The position numbers and the translations under genes are program-made. Below the pieces are notes generated by a model. The model worked only from the letters and a program-made list of their open reading frames with translations, had not been told where the DNA came from and made no database searches. Positions 11,757 through 21,583 of a DNA stretch of 64,000 nucleotides are shown here, one piece after another (position 1 is the stretch's first letter; each line of letters starts with the position of its first letter). The stretch lies in assembly GCF_900114895.1 (NCBI RefSeq), contig NZ_FOUO01000002.1, forward strand, positions 62,001 through 126,000, read 5' to 3'. This DNA comes from Ectothiorhodospira mobilis. GTDB lineage: Bacteria; Pseudomonadota; Gammaproteobacteria; Ectothiorhodospirales; Ectothiorhodospiraceae.

Positions 11757-12869
11757 GTGACCGCTGACGGGCAGAACACCGCGGGCGGCGACGACGCCGC
11801 CCTGGAGGCCATCCGGGAGCGCATCGACGACCTGGATCAGCGCATCATGCAGCTGATCAGCGAACGCGCCGCCTGCGCCCAGGAGGTAGCCCGCATCAAG
11901 CGGGAGGCGGACCCTGCGGCCACCTTCTACCGCCCCGAACGGGAGGCGCAGGTGCTGCGGCGCATCCATGGGGGCAATCCCGGCCCCTTGGACCGGGAGG
12001 AGATGACCCGGCTGTTCCGGGAGATCATGTCCGCCTGCCTGGCCCTGGAACAGCCCCTTTCGGTGGCCTTCCTCGGCCCCGAGGGCACCTTCACCCAGGC
12101 TGCCGCCCTCAAGCACTTCGGCCATTCCGTGCAGACCGTGGCCATGAGCGCCATCGACGAGGTCTTCCGCGAGGTGGAATCCGGCAGCGTCCAGTACGGC
12201 GTGGTCCCCGTGGAGAACTCCACCGAGGGGGTGGTGACCCATACCCTGGACCGTTTCATGCAATCCCCGCTGCACATCTGCGGCGAGGTGGAGATGCGCA
12301 TCCACCACCACCTGCTGGGGCAGGATGCAGACGGCGGGCAAATACTGCGGGTCTATTCCCATCAGCAGTCCCTGGCCCAGTGCCGGGAATGGCTGGATGC
12401 CCGGCTCCCCCAGGCCGAGCGCCTGCCGGTGAGCAGCAACGCCGAGGCGGCCCGGCGCGCCGCCGGGGAGGCGGGGGCCGCGGCCATCGCCAGCGAGGCG
12501 GCGGCGGAACTCTATGGCCTGCAGGTGCTGGCGGCCAATATCGAGGATTCCCCCGACAACACCACCCGCTTTCTGGTGATCGGACGCCAGCCCAGCGGCC
12601 CCTCCGGTCAGGACAAGACCTCCCTGCTGGTCTCCGCCCGCAACCGCCCCGGTTCCCTGCACGGGCTGCTGTCGCCGTTCGCCGAGAACGACGTGAGCAT
12701 GACCCGCATCGAGTCCCGGCCTTCCCAATGCGTGAACTGGGAGTACGTCTTCTTCATTGATCTCGAGGGGCACGCGCAGGAACCCCGGGTGGCCCGGGCC
12801 CTGGAGGCCCTGCGCCGGGAGGCGGAGCTGGTGAAGGTGCTGGGATCCTATCCCAAGGCGGTCCTCTAG
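11757..12869 (+). CDS. pheA: Bifunctional chorismate mutase / prephenate dehydratase (P-protein)
   Basis: PheA turns chorismate into prephenate and then phenylpyruvate, the phenylalanine branch. In this roughly 370-residue protein, residues about 14-95 are an AroQ-type chorismate mutase helix bundle (RERIDDLDQRI). The dehydratase domain starts at VAFLGPEGTFT and carries VPVENSTEG and NTTRFLVIG. A C-terminal ACT domain (NRPGSLHGLL, then ESRPS) is the feedback site for phenylalanine. Start is uncertain: GTG 11757 has GGGG 7 nt upstream and gives the usual family N-terminus, while ATG 11727 would add 10 residues. It sits between the PGDH gene and hisC in a same-strand run. Confidence 0.94.
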   Translation: MTADGQNTAGGDDAALEAIRERIDDLDQRIMQLISERAACAQEVARIKREADPAATFYRPEREAQVLRRIHGGNPGPLDREEMTRLFREIMSACLALEQPLSVAFLGPEGTFTQAAALKHFGHSVQTVAMSAIDEVFREVESGSVQYGVVPVENSTEGVVTHTLDRFMQSPLHICGEVEMRIHHHLLGQDADGGQILRVYSHQQSLAQCREWLDARLPQAERLPVSSNAEAARRAAGEAGAAAIASEAAAELYGLQVLAANIEDSPDNTTRFLVIGRQPSGPSGQDKTSLLVSARNRPGSLHGLLSPFAENDVSMTRIESRPSQCVNWEYVFFIDLEGHAQEPRVARALEALRREAELVKVLGSYPKAVL

Positions 12870-12904
12870 GGCCGCATCGCGGATCAAACCATCCTGGAGT
12901 CGAC

Positions 12905-14026
12905 ATGAGTTGTGATTACCGAGCCCTGGCCAATGCCGGGGTGCAGAAGCTGACGCCCTACCAGCCCGGCAAGCCGGTGGAGGAGCTGGAGCGGGAACTG
13001 GGCATCTCCGACAGCCTGAAGCTGGCCTCCAACGAGAACCCCCTGGGGCCCAGCCCCCGGGCCGTGCAGGCCCTGGGCGGACTGCTGGATCAGCTGGCCC
13101 GCTACCCCGACGGCAACGGCTTTGCCCTGCGCCAGCGCCTGGCCCGAGAGCTGGACGTGGAGCCCGAGTGCATCACCCTGGGCAACGGCTCCAACGATGT
13201 CCTGGAACTGCTCGCCCGGGCCTACCTGGGGCCGGAGCGCAACGCCGTCTTCTCCGCCCATGCCTTTGCCGTCTACCCCCTGGCCTGCCAGGCGGTGGGG
13301 GCCGACCTGCACATGGCCCCGGCCCATGCCGCGGACCATGCCACGCCCTACGGACACGATCTGGAGGCCCTGGCCGCGCGGGTGGACGCAGACACCCGGG
13401 TGGTGTTCATCGCCAATCCCAACAACCCCACCGGCACCTGGCTGGATGGCAAGGCTCTGTATGATTTCATCCGGTCCCTGCCCGGGACCACCCTGGTGGT
13501 GGTGGACGAGGCCTATTGCGAATACGTGGAGGAGGCCGATTATCCCGATACCACCCGCTGGCTGGCGGAATTTCCCAATCTGGTGGTGACCCGCACCTTC
13601 TCCAAGATCCACGGCCTGGCCGGACTGCGCATCGGCTATGCCGCCTCCAGCCCCGAGGTGGCGGATATCCTCAACCGCGTGCGTCAGCCCTTCAACACCA
13701 GCACCCTGGCCCAGGCGGCGGCCCTGGAGGCCCTGGACGACACCGCCCATGTGCAGGAGTCGGTGCGGGTGAACCGGGAGGGGCTGGCCTGGCTCACCGC
13801 CGCCTGCCGCGAGCGGGGGTTGGGCTATATCCCCTCGGTGGGCAACTTCCTCAGCATCGATGTGGGGCGTGAGGCGGAGCCGGTGTACCAGGCCCTGTTG
13901 CACCAGGGCGTCATCGTGCGCCCCATCGCCGGCTACGGTCTGTCCCGGCACCTGCGGGTGACCGTGGGCCGGGCCCACGAGAACCGCCGCTTCATGGAGG
14001 CACTGGATCAGGTGGTGGGCGCATGA
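12905..14026 (+). CDS. hisC: Histidinol-phosphate aminotransferase (HisC-type)
   Basis: A 373-residue class I/II PLP aminotransferase. SNENPLGPSP (42-51), NPNNPTG (171-177), DEAYCEY (201-207) and the PLP lysine Lys234 in TFSKIHGLAGLRIGYA define HisC. ATG 12905 is preceded by GGAG. The stop overlaps the tyrA start as ATGA (14023-14026), so the two are translationally coupled. Embedded between pheA and tyrA, this paralog probably transaminates aromatic keto acids (phenylpyruvate, 4-hydroxyphenylpyruvate) as well as, or rather than, imidazole acetol phosphate. HisC enzymes are known to do both, and the sequence alone does not settle it. Histidine operon genes are not in the window. Confidence 0.93.
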   Translation: MSCDYRALANAGVQKLTPYQPGKPVEELERELGISDSLKLASNENPLGPSPRAVQALGGLLDQLARYPDGNGFALRQRLARELDVEPECITLGNGSNDVLELLARAYLGPERNAVFSAHAFAVYPLACQAVGADLHMAPAHAADHATPYGHDLEALAARVDADTRVVFIANPNNPTGTWLDGKALYDFIRSLPGTTLVVVDEAYCEYVEEADYPDTTRWLAEFPNLVVTRTFSKIHGLAGLRIGYAASSPEVADILNRVRQPFNTSTLAQAAALEALDDTAHVQESVRVNREGLAWLTAACRERGLGYIPSVGNFLSIDVGREAEPVYQALLHQGVIVRPIAGYGLSRHLRVTVGRAHENRRFMEALDQVVGA

Positions 14027-14880
14027 TCAAACGACTGACGATCTTTGGCGTGGGCCTCATCGGCGGCTCCCTGGCCATGGCCCTGCGGGCGGCGGGCACC
14101 TGCCACGAGGTGGTGGGCTGCTCCCGTTCCGAAGAACACCTGCGCCAGGCCCTGGAGCGGGGGGTGATCGACCGCTATACCCTGGATCCGGCCGAGGCGG
14201 TGCAGGGGGCGGACATGGTGGTCCTGGCCGTCCCCCTGGGGGCCATGCGTGCCGTCTGCGCCGCCATCCGCGGCCATCTCGCCCCCGAGGCGGCCCTCAC
14301 CGACGTGGGCAGCGCCAAGGGCAGCGTGGTGGAGGCGGTGCGCGAGGGCTTTGGTGAGATGCCCCTGAACTTCGTGCCCGGGCATCCCATCGCCGGCACC
14401 GAGAAGAGCGGCGTCAGCGCCGCCTTCCCGGGCCTGTTCCACGGCCGGCGGGTGATCCTCACGCCCCTGGAGACCTCCGATCTGGGGGCCCTGGCGCGGG
14501 TGCGCACCATGTGGGAGGAGACCGGCGCCGTGGTGGAGACCCTGTCGGTGGCCCATCACGACGAGGTGCTGGCGGCCACCAGTCACCTGCCGCACCTGCT
14601 GGCCTTCGGTCTGGTGGACAGCCTGGCCCGCATGGGGGAACGGGACGAGATCTTCCGCTATGCCGCCGGGGGCTTTCGCGATTTCACCCGCATCGCCTCC
14701 AGCGATCCCGTGATGTGGCGGGACATCTGCCTGGCCAACCGGGAGGCCATCCTGCAGGTCATGGCGGGGTATCAGCAGGATCTGGGCCTCATCACCCGGG
14801 CCATCGAGGCGCAGGACGGGGACGCCCTGCTGGAGATCTTCCAGCGGGCGAAGGCCGCACGGGACGAGTTCTGCCAGTGA
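14023..14880 (+). CDS. tyrA: Prephenate (or arogenate) dehydrogenase
   Basis: TyrA oxidatively decarboxylates prephenate (or arogenate) on the way to tyrosine. The 285-residue protein has a Rossmann motif GVGLIGG at 9-15, the conserved HPIAGTEKSG in the middle, and THLPHLLAF-type substrate helices beyond. It is a free-standing enzyme; in Pseudomonas the equivalent is fused to AroA. Here tyrA and aroA are separate, with aroA starting 66 nt later. The start codon lies within the hisC stop (ATGA). There is no ACT domain, so tyrosine inhibition, if present, would act at the catalytic domain. Prephenate versus arogenate specificity cannot be read from the sequence. Confidence 0.95.
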   Translation: MIKRLTIFGVGLIGGSLAMALRAAGTCHEVVGCSRSEEHLRQALERGVIDRYTLDPAEAVQGADMVVLAVPLGAMRAVCAAIRGHLAPEAALTDVGSAKGSVVEAVREGFGEMPLNFVPGHPIAGTEKSGVSAAFPGLFHGRRVILTPLETSDLGALARVRTMWEETGAVVETLSVAHHDEVLAATSHLPHLLAFGLVDSLARMGERDEIFRYAAGGFRDFTRIASSDPVMWRDICLANREAILQVMAGYQQDLGLITRAIEAQDGDALLEIFQRAKAARDEFCQ

Positions 14881-14946
14881 AGGGGAGGGGAATGACACCG
14901 CATCATGCACAGATCCCGGGCCGCCGCCCGGAGGGGAGGCCCCACG

Positions 14947-16272
14947 GTGGCCGCTGACGATCTCACCCTGCGCGTGGCCCCCCGGGGCACGCTGGCCGGT
15001 CGCCTGCGGGTGCCCGGGGACAAGTCCATCTCCCACCGTGCCATCATGCTGGGGGCCCTGGCCGAGGGGGAGACCCGGGTCGGCGGCTTCCTGGAAGGGG
15101 AGGACTGCCTGGCCACCCTGCGGGCCTTTCGTGCCCTGGGGGTGGATATCCAGGGCCCGGAGGACGGCGAGGTGCGCATCCGGGGTGTGGGGCTGCACGG
15201 CCTGCGGGCCCCTGCAGCCCCCCTGGACATGGGTAATTCCGGCACCTCCATGCGCCTCATGGCCGGCCTGCTCGCCGGCCAGCCCTTCGACACCGTGCTC
15301 ACCGGCGACGCCTCCCTGACCCGCCGCCCCATGCGCCGGGTCACCGATCCCCTGGCGCGCATGGGGGCGCGGATCGACACCAGTGCCGACGGCACGCCGC
15401 CGCTGCATATCCACGGTGGCACCCCGCTCCAGGGCAGGGACTACGCCCTGCCGGTGGCCAGCGCCCAGGTGAAATCCAGCCTGCTCCTGGCCGGGCTCTA
15501 TGCCCGGGGGCGCACCTGCATCACCGAGCCCGCCCCCACCCGGGACCATACCGAGCGCATGCTGGCGGGCTTCGGCCTCGCCGTGGAGCGCGGCGAGGGG
15601 CGCGTCTGCCTGCAGGGTGGGGGGCGCCTCCAGGGCACCCGCATCCAGGTGCCCGGGGATATCTCCTCGGCGGCCTTCTTCCTGGTGGGGGCCAGCATCG
15701 CCCCGGACTGCCGTCTCACCCTGGAGCATGTGGGCATGAACCCCACCCGTACCGGGGTCATCGACATCCTGCGCCTCATGGGGGCCGACATCCGTGTGGA
15801 GAACCCACGGGAGGTGGGGGGGGAGCCGGTGGCGGACCTGACGGTGAGCTCCGCGCCGCTGCAGGGCGTGGAGATCCCCCCGGCCCTGGTGCCCCTGGCC
15901 ATCGATGAGTTCCCCGCCCTGTTCGTGGCCGCCGCCTGCGCCCGGGGGCGTACCGTGCTCACCGATGCCGCGGAGCTGCGGGTGAAGGAGAGCGACCGTA
16001 TCCAGGTGATGGCCGACGGTCTCCTGCGCCTGGGCATCCAGGCCGAGCCCACCGCCGACGGTATGGTCATCCAGGGCGGGGACCCGGACGGCGGCGAGGT
16101 GGACAGCCATGGGGATCACCGCGTCGCCATGGCCTTCGCCATGGCTGCCCTGCGGGCCCGTGGGCCCATCCGCATCCGCCATTGCGCCAACGTCAACACC
16201 TCCTTTCCCGGCTTTGTCTCCCTGGCGGCCGGGGCGGGACTGCCCATCGAAGCCGAGGAGAATGGGGCATGA
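14947..16272 (+). CDS. aroA: 5-enolpyruvylshikimate-3-phosphate synthase, class II motif set
   Basis: AroA makes EPSP from shikimate-3-phosphate and PEP, and is the target of glyphosate. The GTG at 14947 is preferred because GAGGGGAGG lies 7 nt upstream; it gives 441 residues, while ATG 14905 would add 14. All four class II signatures are present: GDKS near the start, SAQVK, RDHTE and NPTR. However, the LDMGNSGTS loop has Gly where the glyphosate-tolerant CP4 enzyme has Ala, so tolerance should not be assumed. ELRVKESDR binds substrate near the C-terminus. The stop overlaps the cmk ATG (ATGA). Confidence 0.96.
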   Translation: MAADDLTLRVAPRGTLAGRLRVPGDKSISHRAIMLGALAEGETRVGGFLEGEDCLATLRAFRALGVDIQGPEDGEVRIRGVGLHGLRAPAAPLDMGNSGTSMRLMAGLLAGQPFDTVLTGDASLTRRPMRRVTDPLARMGARIDTSADGTPPLHIHGGTPLQGRDYALPVASAQVKSSLLLAGLYARGRTCITEPAPTRDHTERMLAGFGLAVERGEGRVCLQGGGRLQGTRIQVPGDISSAAFFLVGASIAPDCRLTLEHVGMNPTRTGVIDILRLMGADIRVENPREVGGEPVADLTVSSAPLQGVEIPPALVPLAIDEFPALFVAAACARGRTVLTDAAELRVKESDRIQVMADGLLRLGIQAEPTADGMVIQGGDPDGGEVDSHGDHRVAMAFAMAALRARGPIRIRHCANVNTSFPGFVSLAAGAGLPIEAEENGA

Positions 16273-16949
16273 GCGTACCCGTGATCACCATCGACGGCCC
16301 CGGGGGGTCGGGCAAGGGCACCGTCAGCCGCCTGCTGGCGGAGCGCCTGGGTTGGTCCTTCCTGGACAGTGGCGCCCTCTACCGCCTGGTGGCCCTGGCG
16401 GCCCTGCGCCGCGAGCTGCCCCTGGACGACGCCGACGCCCTGGCGGAACTGGCCCGGGGCCTGGACGTGCGCTTCGAGCTGGACGGCGCGGGGGAGAGCC
16501 GGACCCTTCTGGATGGCGAGGTGGTGGCCTCCGAGCTGCGCACCGAGGCCTGTGGCGAAGCGGCCTCGCGGGTGGCGGCGATCCCGGCCGTGCGCGAGGC
16601 CCTGCTGGCGCGCCAGCGGGACTTCCAGTCCCCCCCGGGTCTGGTGGCGGACGGCCGCGACATGGGCACCGTGGTGTTCCCCCATGCCCCCCTCAAGATC
16701 TTCCTCACGGCCAGCCGCGAGGAACGCGCCCGCAGGCGGTTCAAGCAGTTGAAGGAACAAGGGCTTAGTGCTAACCTTCAAAACCTTTTACGTGAGCTCG
16801 CCGAGCGCGACCGGCGCGACAGCGAGCGGGCCGTGGCGCCGCTCAGGCCTGCGGAGGACGCCCTTGAGGTGGACTCCACGGACATGGGCATCGATGCGGT
16901 GCTGACCGAGATCGTACAGGCCGCGCGGCAGCGCGGCCTGCTGCGCTGA
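16269..16949 (+). CDS. cmk: Cytidylate kinase
   Basis: Cmk phosphorylates CMP and dCMP. In this 226-residue protein the P-loop GPGGSGKGT is at 10-18, DSGALYR follows as the acceptor-site motif, and DGRDMGTVVFP and the Arg-rich lid (ASREERARRRF) are typical. ATG 16269 overlaps the aroA stop by 4 nt, so it is translationally coupled. It is followed by rpsA, the universal gammaproteobacterial order. A frame extending back to 16182 exists but would run well into aroA and is not favoured. A short stretch near 16750-16800 is more AT-rich and uses rarer codons than its surroundings. Confidence 0.96.
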   Translation: MSVPVITIDGPGGSGKGTVSRLLAERLGWSFLDSGALYRLVALAALRRELPLDDADALAELARGLDVRFELDGAGESRTLLDGEVVASELRTEACGEAASRVAAIPAVREALLARQRDFQSPPGLVADGRDMGTVVFPHAPLKIFLTASREERARRRFKQLKEQGLSANLQNLLRELAERDRRDSERAVAPLRPAEDALEVDSTDMGIDAVLTEIVQAARQRGLLR

Positions 16950-16978
16950 ACCCGCCCGGGGCAGGAAGGCCCGGGTTC
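16948..16978 (+). terminator. Hairpin at the end of cmk
   Basis: GAACCCG (16948-16954) pairs with CGGGTTC (16972-16978), with further inner GC pairing. The left arm overlaps the cmk stop codon and only a short TTCC follows. It could attenuate readthrough into rpsA or form part of the rpsA leader. Confidence 0.35.
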
Positions 16979-17045
16979 TTCCCGAAACAACCGGTTTGCA
17001 AAGGGAGCCATTGCAACCCCCAATCTTTGCAGGTTCAATCAACCC

Positions 17046-18731
17046 ATGAGTGAAAGTTTCGCGCAACTGCTCGAAGAGAGCATGGCCTCCACCCAGATGC
17101 GGCCCGGTTCCATTCTGCATGGCACCGTCATCGACATCCGCAACGATATGGTGGTGGTGAACGCCGGCCTGAAGTCGGAAGGGGTGATCCCCGCCGAGCA
17201 GTTCTACAACGAGAACGGAGAACTGGAGATCCAGGTGGGCGACGAGGTGGAAGTCGCCCTGGAGACCCCGGAGGACGGCTTCGGGGAGACCCGCATGTCC
17301 CGGGAGAAGGCCAAGCGGGCCAAGGCCTGGGAACGCCTGGAAGAGGCCATGGAGAAGGATGAGACCATCACCGGCATGATCAGCGGCAAGGTCAAGGGCG
17401 GCTTCACCGTCGAACTGGGGGACATCCGTGCCTTCCTGCCGGGTTCCCTGGTGGACGTGCGCCCCGTGCGCGACACCGCCTACCTGGAAGGCAAGGAACT
17501 GGAGTTCAAGCTCATCAAGCTGGACCGGCGCCGCAACAACGTGGTGGTGTCCCGCCGCGCCGTGGTGGAGAAGGAATACAGCGCCGAGCGCGAAGCCCTG
17601 CTGCAGAACCTGCAGGAAGGCATGGTCCTCAACGGCATCGTCAAGAACCTCACCGACTACGGTGCCTTCCTGGACCTGGGCGGCATCGACGGCCTGCTGC
17701 ACATCACCGACATGGCCTGGAAGCGGGTCAAGCACCCCTCCGAGGTGGTCAACATCGGCGACGAGATCCAGGTCAAGGTGCTCAAGTTCGACCGTGAGCG
17801 CAACCGCGTCTCCCTGGGCCTGAAGCAGCTGGGCGAGGATCCGTGGGAGAACATCACCCGCCGCTACCCGGTGGGCACCCGCATCTTCGGCAAGGTCACC
17901 AACATCACCGACTACGGCTGCTTCGTCGAGGTGGAAGACGGGGTCGAGGGTCTGGTGCACGTCTCCGAGATGGACTGGACCAACAAGAACGTCAACCCCG
18001 CCAAGGTGGTGGCCGTGGGCGACGAGGTGGAGGTGATGATCCTCGACATCGACGAGGAACGCCGCCGCATCTCCCTGGGCATGAAGCAGTGCCAGCCCAA
18101 CCCCTGGGACGAATTCGCTGCCATGCACAACAAGGGCGACCGGGTCTCCGGCGTCATCAAGTCCATCACCGACTTCGGGATCTTCGTCGGCCTGGATGGC
18201 GGCATCGACGGTCTGGTGCACCTCTCCGACCTGTCCTGGAACATCCCGGGCGAGGAGGCCGTGCGCAACTTCCGCAAGGGTGAGGAGATCGAGGCCGTGG
18301 TCCTGTCCGTGGATCCGGAACGGGAGCGCATCTCCCTGGGCCTGAAGCAGCTGGACAAGGATCCCTTCTCCAACTTCGTGGCCGAGCACAGCAAGGGCAG
18401 CATCGTGCGCGGCACGGTCCGTGAGGTGGATGCCAAGGCCGCCGTGGTGGAATTGGCCGAGGGCGTGGACGGGGTCCTGCGGGCCTCCGAACTCTCCCGT
18501 GACCGCGTCGAGGACGCCCGCACGGTGCTCAACGTGGGCGATCAGGTGGATGCCAAGTTCATGGGCGTGGATCGCAAGAACCGCACCGTGACCCTGTCCA
18601 TCAAGGCCAAGGAGAGCGCGGAGGAGCAGGAGATCCTGCAGGACTACAGCAGTTCCTCCGTGGCCGCCACCTCCCTGGGGGATATCCTCAAGGAGCAGCT
18701 GGGCAACAGCGGTTCGGACGACAAGGGCTGA
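17046..18731 (+). CDS. rpsA: 30S ribosomal protein S1
   Basis: S1 unfolds mRNA for the 30S subunit. The 561-residue protein has the standard six OB-fold S1 repeats. The last four show the canonical pattern, for example [41 protein letters not shown] and [21 protein letters not shown]. The first two are the divergent ribosome-binding pair. The ATG at 17046 has no recognisable Shine-Dalgarno within 5-12 nt (the upstream sequence reads GGTTCAATCAACCC). E. coli rpsA also has a non-canonical initiation region and is autogenously repressed by S1, so the same control is plausible. It lies between cmk and ihfB. Confidence 0.98.
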   Translation: MSESFAQLLEESMASTQMRPGSILHGTVIDIRNDMVVVNAGLKSEGVIPAEQFYNENGELEIQVGDEVEVALETPEDGFGETRMSREKAKRAKAWERLEEAMEKDETITGMISGKVKGGFTVELGDIRAFLPGSLVDVRPVRDTAYLEGKELEFKLIKLDRRRNNVVVSRRAVVEKEYSAEREALLQNLQEGMVLNGIVKNLTDYGAFLDLGGIDGLLHITDMAWKRVKHPSEVVNIGDEIQVKVLKFDRERNRVSLGLKQLGEDPWENITRRYPVGTRIFGKVTNITDYGCFVEVEDGVEGLVHVSEMDWTNKNVNPAKVVAVGDEVEVMILDIDEERRRISLGMKQCQPNPWDEFAAMHNKGDRVSGVIKSITDFGIFVGLDGGIDGLVHLSDLSWNIPGEEAVRNFRKGEEIEAVVLSVDPERERISLGLKQLDKDPFSNFVAEHSKGSIVRGTVREVDAKAAVVELAEGVDGVLRASELSRDRVEDARTVLNVGDQVDAKFMGVDRKNRTVTLSIKAKESAEEQEILQDYSSSSVAATSLGDILKEQLGNSGSDDKG

Positions 18732-18858
18732 CCCGACGGGAACGCCGCGGCATCACGTCGGCGCCAGGGATGGCACCGCCGGGCCGCCCCGTGACGGGCG
18801 AAGGATCGGTGGCCGTTGCGGAATGAGGGGATCGCGCAACGCGCATCAGGACAGGGCG

Positions 18859-19170
18859 ATGACGAAATCGGAACTCATCGATATACTAGCTCGCAAGCAA
18901 AACCATCTGGCGTATAAGGATGTCGAGCTGTCCGTGAAGACCCTTCTCGAGCAGATGAGCCAGGCGCTGGCGACCGGGGATCGCATCGAGATCCGTGGTT
19001 TTGGCAGCTTTTCGCTGCACTTTCGTCCGCCGCGCGTGGGCCGCAACCCCAAGACGGGGGAGACGGTGTCCCTGCCCGGCAAGTACGTGCCGCACTTCAA
19101 GCCTGGCAAGGAATTGAGGGAGCGGGTCAACGAGCCGGCAACCACCACTGGGAAGGTGGCCGCACGCTGA
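18859..19170 (+). CDS. ihfB: Integration host factor subunit beta
   Basis: IhfB is one half of the IHF heterodimer, which bends DNA sharply at specific sites. This 103-residue protein has the typical N-terminus [19 protein letters not shown] (signature of the HU/IHF family), and the DNA-inserting beta arm RNPKTGETV with its conserved proline. It follows rpsA after 127 nt, as in E. coli and Pseudomonas. The start ATG 18859 has AGGG a few nt upstream. The partner gene ihfA is not in the window. Confidence 0.96.
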   Translation: MTKSELIDILARKQNHLAYKDVELSVKTLLEQMSQALATGDRIEIRGFGSFSLHFRPPRVGRNPKTGETVSLPGKYVPHFKPGKELRERVNEPATTTGKVAAR

Positions 19171-19209
19171 TCCGGGTACAACGCATGTCCACAATCGGGA
19201 AAGCAGCCC

Positions 19210-19503
19210 ATGAGTCGACTGATACTGATCTTGTTCTCCATCGTGGCCGTCCTGCTGGGCGCCAGTTTCACGGTCATCAACTCCGATAACGTCGCGGTGA
19301 ACCTGTACCTGCAGACCTATCAGGTGCCCATGGCCCTGGTGGTGTTCATCAGCATGTTCCTTGGGGCCATCATCGGCGCCCTGGCCTGTTCGGGCCTGGT
19401 GATGCGTCGCGGCCGGGATATGCGCCAGCTGCGCAAGAAGTGCAAGCGGGCCGAGGACGAGATCGCCCGGTTGCGCCAGTTGCCCAGCACCGGCAAGGTC
19501 TGA
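19210..19503 (+). CDS. lapA: LapA, inner-membrane partner of LapB
   Basis: This 97-residue protein has two transmembrane helices (about 3-21 and 42-66) and a basic, coiled C-terminal cytoplasmic tail (RQLRKKCKRAEDEIARLRQL), the usual layout of the LapA / DUF1049 family. LapA works with LapB in control of lipopolysaccharide synthesis through LpxC degradation by FtsH. It begins 39 nt after ihfB and ends 4 nt before lapB, the conserved order ihfB-lapA-lapB-pyrF. Functional assignment is from family and order. Confidence 0.93.
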   Translation: MSRLILILFSIVAVLLGASFTVINSDNVAVNLYLQTYQVPMALVVFISMFLGAIIGALACSGLVMRRGRDMRQLRKKCKRAEDEIARLRQLPSTGKV

Positions 19504-19507
19504 GCCC

Positions 19508-20731
19508 ATGTGGCAGCTCCTGTGGCTGCTGCTCCCCGTAGCGGCGGCCTCGGGATGGATGGCGGCGCGCCGCACCTGCCGGAACGAGTCCGGACAGGAG
19601 CGGGGCGCCGTTTTTTCTGCCGACTACATCAAGGGCCTTAACTACCTGCTCAACGAGCAGTCGGACCGCGCCCTCGAGGTCTTCCTCGAGATGGTGAACG
19701 TGGATCCGGAAACGGTGGAGACCCATCTGATCCTCGGTAGCCTGTTCCGCCGCCGGGGGGAGGTGGACCGGGCCATCCGCATCCACCAGCACCTGGTGGA
19801 TCATCACCGGCTTGTCCCCGCGCAAAGGGCCAATGCCATCCTGGAACTGGGCCGGGATTACATGAAGGCCGGGGTCCTGGACAAGGCGGAACAGCTCTTC
19901 AGCGAACTCATCCAACTGGGGTACCTCCAGGCCGAGGCCTATCAGTGGCTGCGGGGGATCTACGAGCGGGAACGGGACTGGGCCCAGGCCATCTGGGCCA
20001 GTGAACGCCTCTGTGAATTCTCCAGCGAGCCCCAGAACCAGCGCATCGCCCACTATCACTGCGAACTGGGGGAGGCCGCCCGGGCCCGTGGCGACCGCCA
20101 GGAGGCGGCCCACCGGGCGCGCAAGGCCCTCAGCTTCGACCATGACTGCACCCGTGCCAGCATCCTGCTGGGGGACCTGGCCCGGGAGGAGGGGCAGCCG
20201 CGTCTGGCCATCGAACACTACGAGCGTGTGCTGCGTCAGGACGCGGCCTTCATCCCGCTGATCCTGCCCCGGGCGGGGGAGGCCTTTCAGGCGCTCAGGG
20301 ATACGGACGGGCACGAGGCCTTCCTGCGCAGCGTGCGCCGGCACGACGGCACCGTGTGCTCGGCGGTGGCCCTGGCCCGGTTCCTCAATGAGCGCGACCG
20401 CCGTCAGCCTCTGGAGGAACTGCTGGGGGAGGAGATCCAGGGGGAACGCATCGGCCTTGGTCTGGTGCTGGAGTATCTGCGCATCAAGCTGGGCCGGGGT
20501 GAGGCCGGGGAGGCCGGCGTCACCGGGGTGGCGATCCGCGCCCTGGAGCGTCACCTGGAAGAACGCCCCCTCTACGGCTGCGTGCGCTGCGGCTTCCAGT
20601 CCCGCAGCCACTTCTGGCACTGCCCCGGTTGCCATGGATGGAGTACCGTACGTCCCCTGGACCGGGTGCCGGAGCGGCGCCCGGAGACCTCCCTGACCCC
20701 GCCCGGCGAACCGGACCCTTCCCATCGATGA
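19508..20731 (+). CDS. lapB: LapB, TPR/rubredoxin-like regulator of lipopolysaccharide assembly
   Basis: LapB recruits FtsH to LpxC and scaffolds LPS enzymes at the inner membrane. The 407-residue protein has an N-terminal membrane anchor (about 2-18), a long array of TPR helices (about 45-345), and a C-terminal rubredoxin-like zinc/iron knuckle with Cys358, Cys361, Cys372 and Cys375 (CVRC and CPGC). A Pro-rich tail of about 25 residues follows the knuckle. The first ATG is 4 nt after lapA. Its stop overlaps the proposed pyrF ATG in ATGA (20728-20731). Confidence 0.95.
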   Translation: MWQLLWLLLPVAAASGWMAARRTCRNESGQERGAVFSADYIKGLNYLLNEQSDRALEVFLEMVNVDPETVETHLILGSLFRRRGEVDRAIRIHQHLVDHHRLVPAQRANAILELGRDYMKAGVLDKAEQLFSELIQLGYLQAEAYQWLRGIYERERDWAQAIWASERLCEFSSEPQNQRIAHYHCELGEAARARGDRQEAAHRARKALSFDHDCTRASILLGDLAREEGQPRLAIEHYERVLRQDAAFIPLILPRAGEAFQALRDTDGHEAFLRSVRRHDGTVCSAVALARFLNERDRRQPLEELLGEEIQGERIGLGLVLEYLRIKLGRGEAGEAGVTGVAIRALERHLEERPLYGCVRCGFQSRSHFWHCPGCHGWSTVRPLDRVPERRPETSLTPPGEPDPSHR

Positions 20732-21480
20732 ACTGCCCGAACGACAGGCGATCCATGGCCCAAGACCAGATGCACCAAGACCAGCCCCTCATCGTGGCCC
20801 TGGACTTCCCCGACGGGGCGTCCGCCCGCGCCTTCGCCTCCCGCCTGGATCCCCGTCTGTGTCGACTCAAGGTGGGGTTCGAGCTGTTCGTGGCGGCCGG
20901 CCCGGCCCTGGTGGAGGACCTCCAGGGGCGTGGCTTCGAGATCTTCCTGGACCTGAAGTTCCACGACATCCCCAACACCGTGGCCGGGGCCTGCCGCGCG
21001 GCGGCGGGGCTGGGTGTATGGATGATCAATGTCCACGCCTGTGGCGGGCGCGCCATGATGACCGCGGCCCGGGAGGCGGTGGAGGGTGCGGCCCACCGTC
21101 CTCGGCTCATTGCCGTGACGGTGCTCACCTCCATGGACGCGGCGGATCTGGCCGCATCGGGGATCGGGCGCGGCCTGGAGGAGCAGGCCCTGTTCCTGGC
21201 CGGGGAGGCCCGCGCGGCGGGGCTGGACGGGGTGGTCTGTTCCGCCCGGGAGGCCCCGATGCTGCGCCGGGCCCTGGGGGCGGACTTCCTCAAGGTGACC
21301 CCCGGCATCCGCCCGGAGGGCAGCGCCAGCGACGACCAGAAGCGCGTGGTCACCCCGGGGCAGGCCATGGGGGATGGGGCCACCCATCTCGTGGTGGGCC
21401 GGCCCGTGACCCGTGCCGCGGACCCGTTGGCGGTGCTGGAGGCCATGAACCGGGAGATCGCTGCCGCCCGGGGGACTTGA
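20728..21480 (+). CDS. pyrF: Orotidine 5'-phosphate decarboxylase
   Basis: PyrF makes UMP from OMP. The roughly 250-residue TIM-barrel protein shows IVALDFP at the first strand, the catalytic charge network [10 protein letters not shown] (Asp-Lys-Asp), TVLTSMD, and a C-terminal VVGRPVTRA phosphate-gripping loop. Two starts are possible. ATG 20728 overlaps the lapB stop by 4 nt; ATG 20755 would remove 9 residues and is nearer the usual family N-terminus. I used the coupled one. Last biosynthetic gene before the ComEA-like gene, in the conserved lapAB-pyrF order. Confidence 0.95.
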   Translation: MNCPNDRRSMAQDQMHQDQPLIVALDFPDGASARAFASRLDPRLCRLKVGFELFVAAGPALVEDLQGRGFEIFLDLKFHDIPNTVAGACRAAAGLGVWMINVHACGGRAMMTAAREAVEGAAHRPRLIAVTVLTSMDAADLAASGIGRGLEEQALFLAGEARAAGLDGVVCSAREAPMLRRALGADFLKVTPGIRPEGSASDDQKRVVTPGQAMGDGATHLVVGRPVTRAADPLAVLEAMNREIAAARGT

Positions 21481-21583
21481 AACCCCAAGATCAGGCACTA
21501 TGATCCACTGGTGGGCACCATGGAGGATCAGGAGATCCGCGCCCACAAGACCAGGGAAATCCACGGAAACCAGGAGACAGGTC

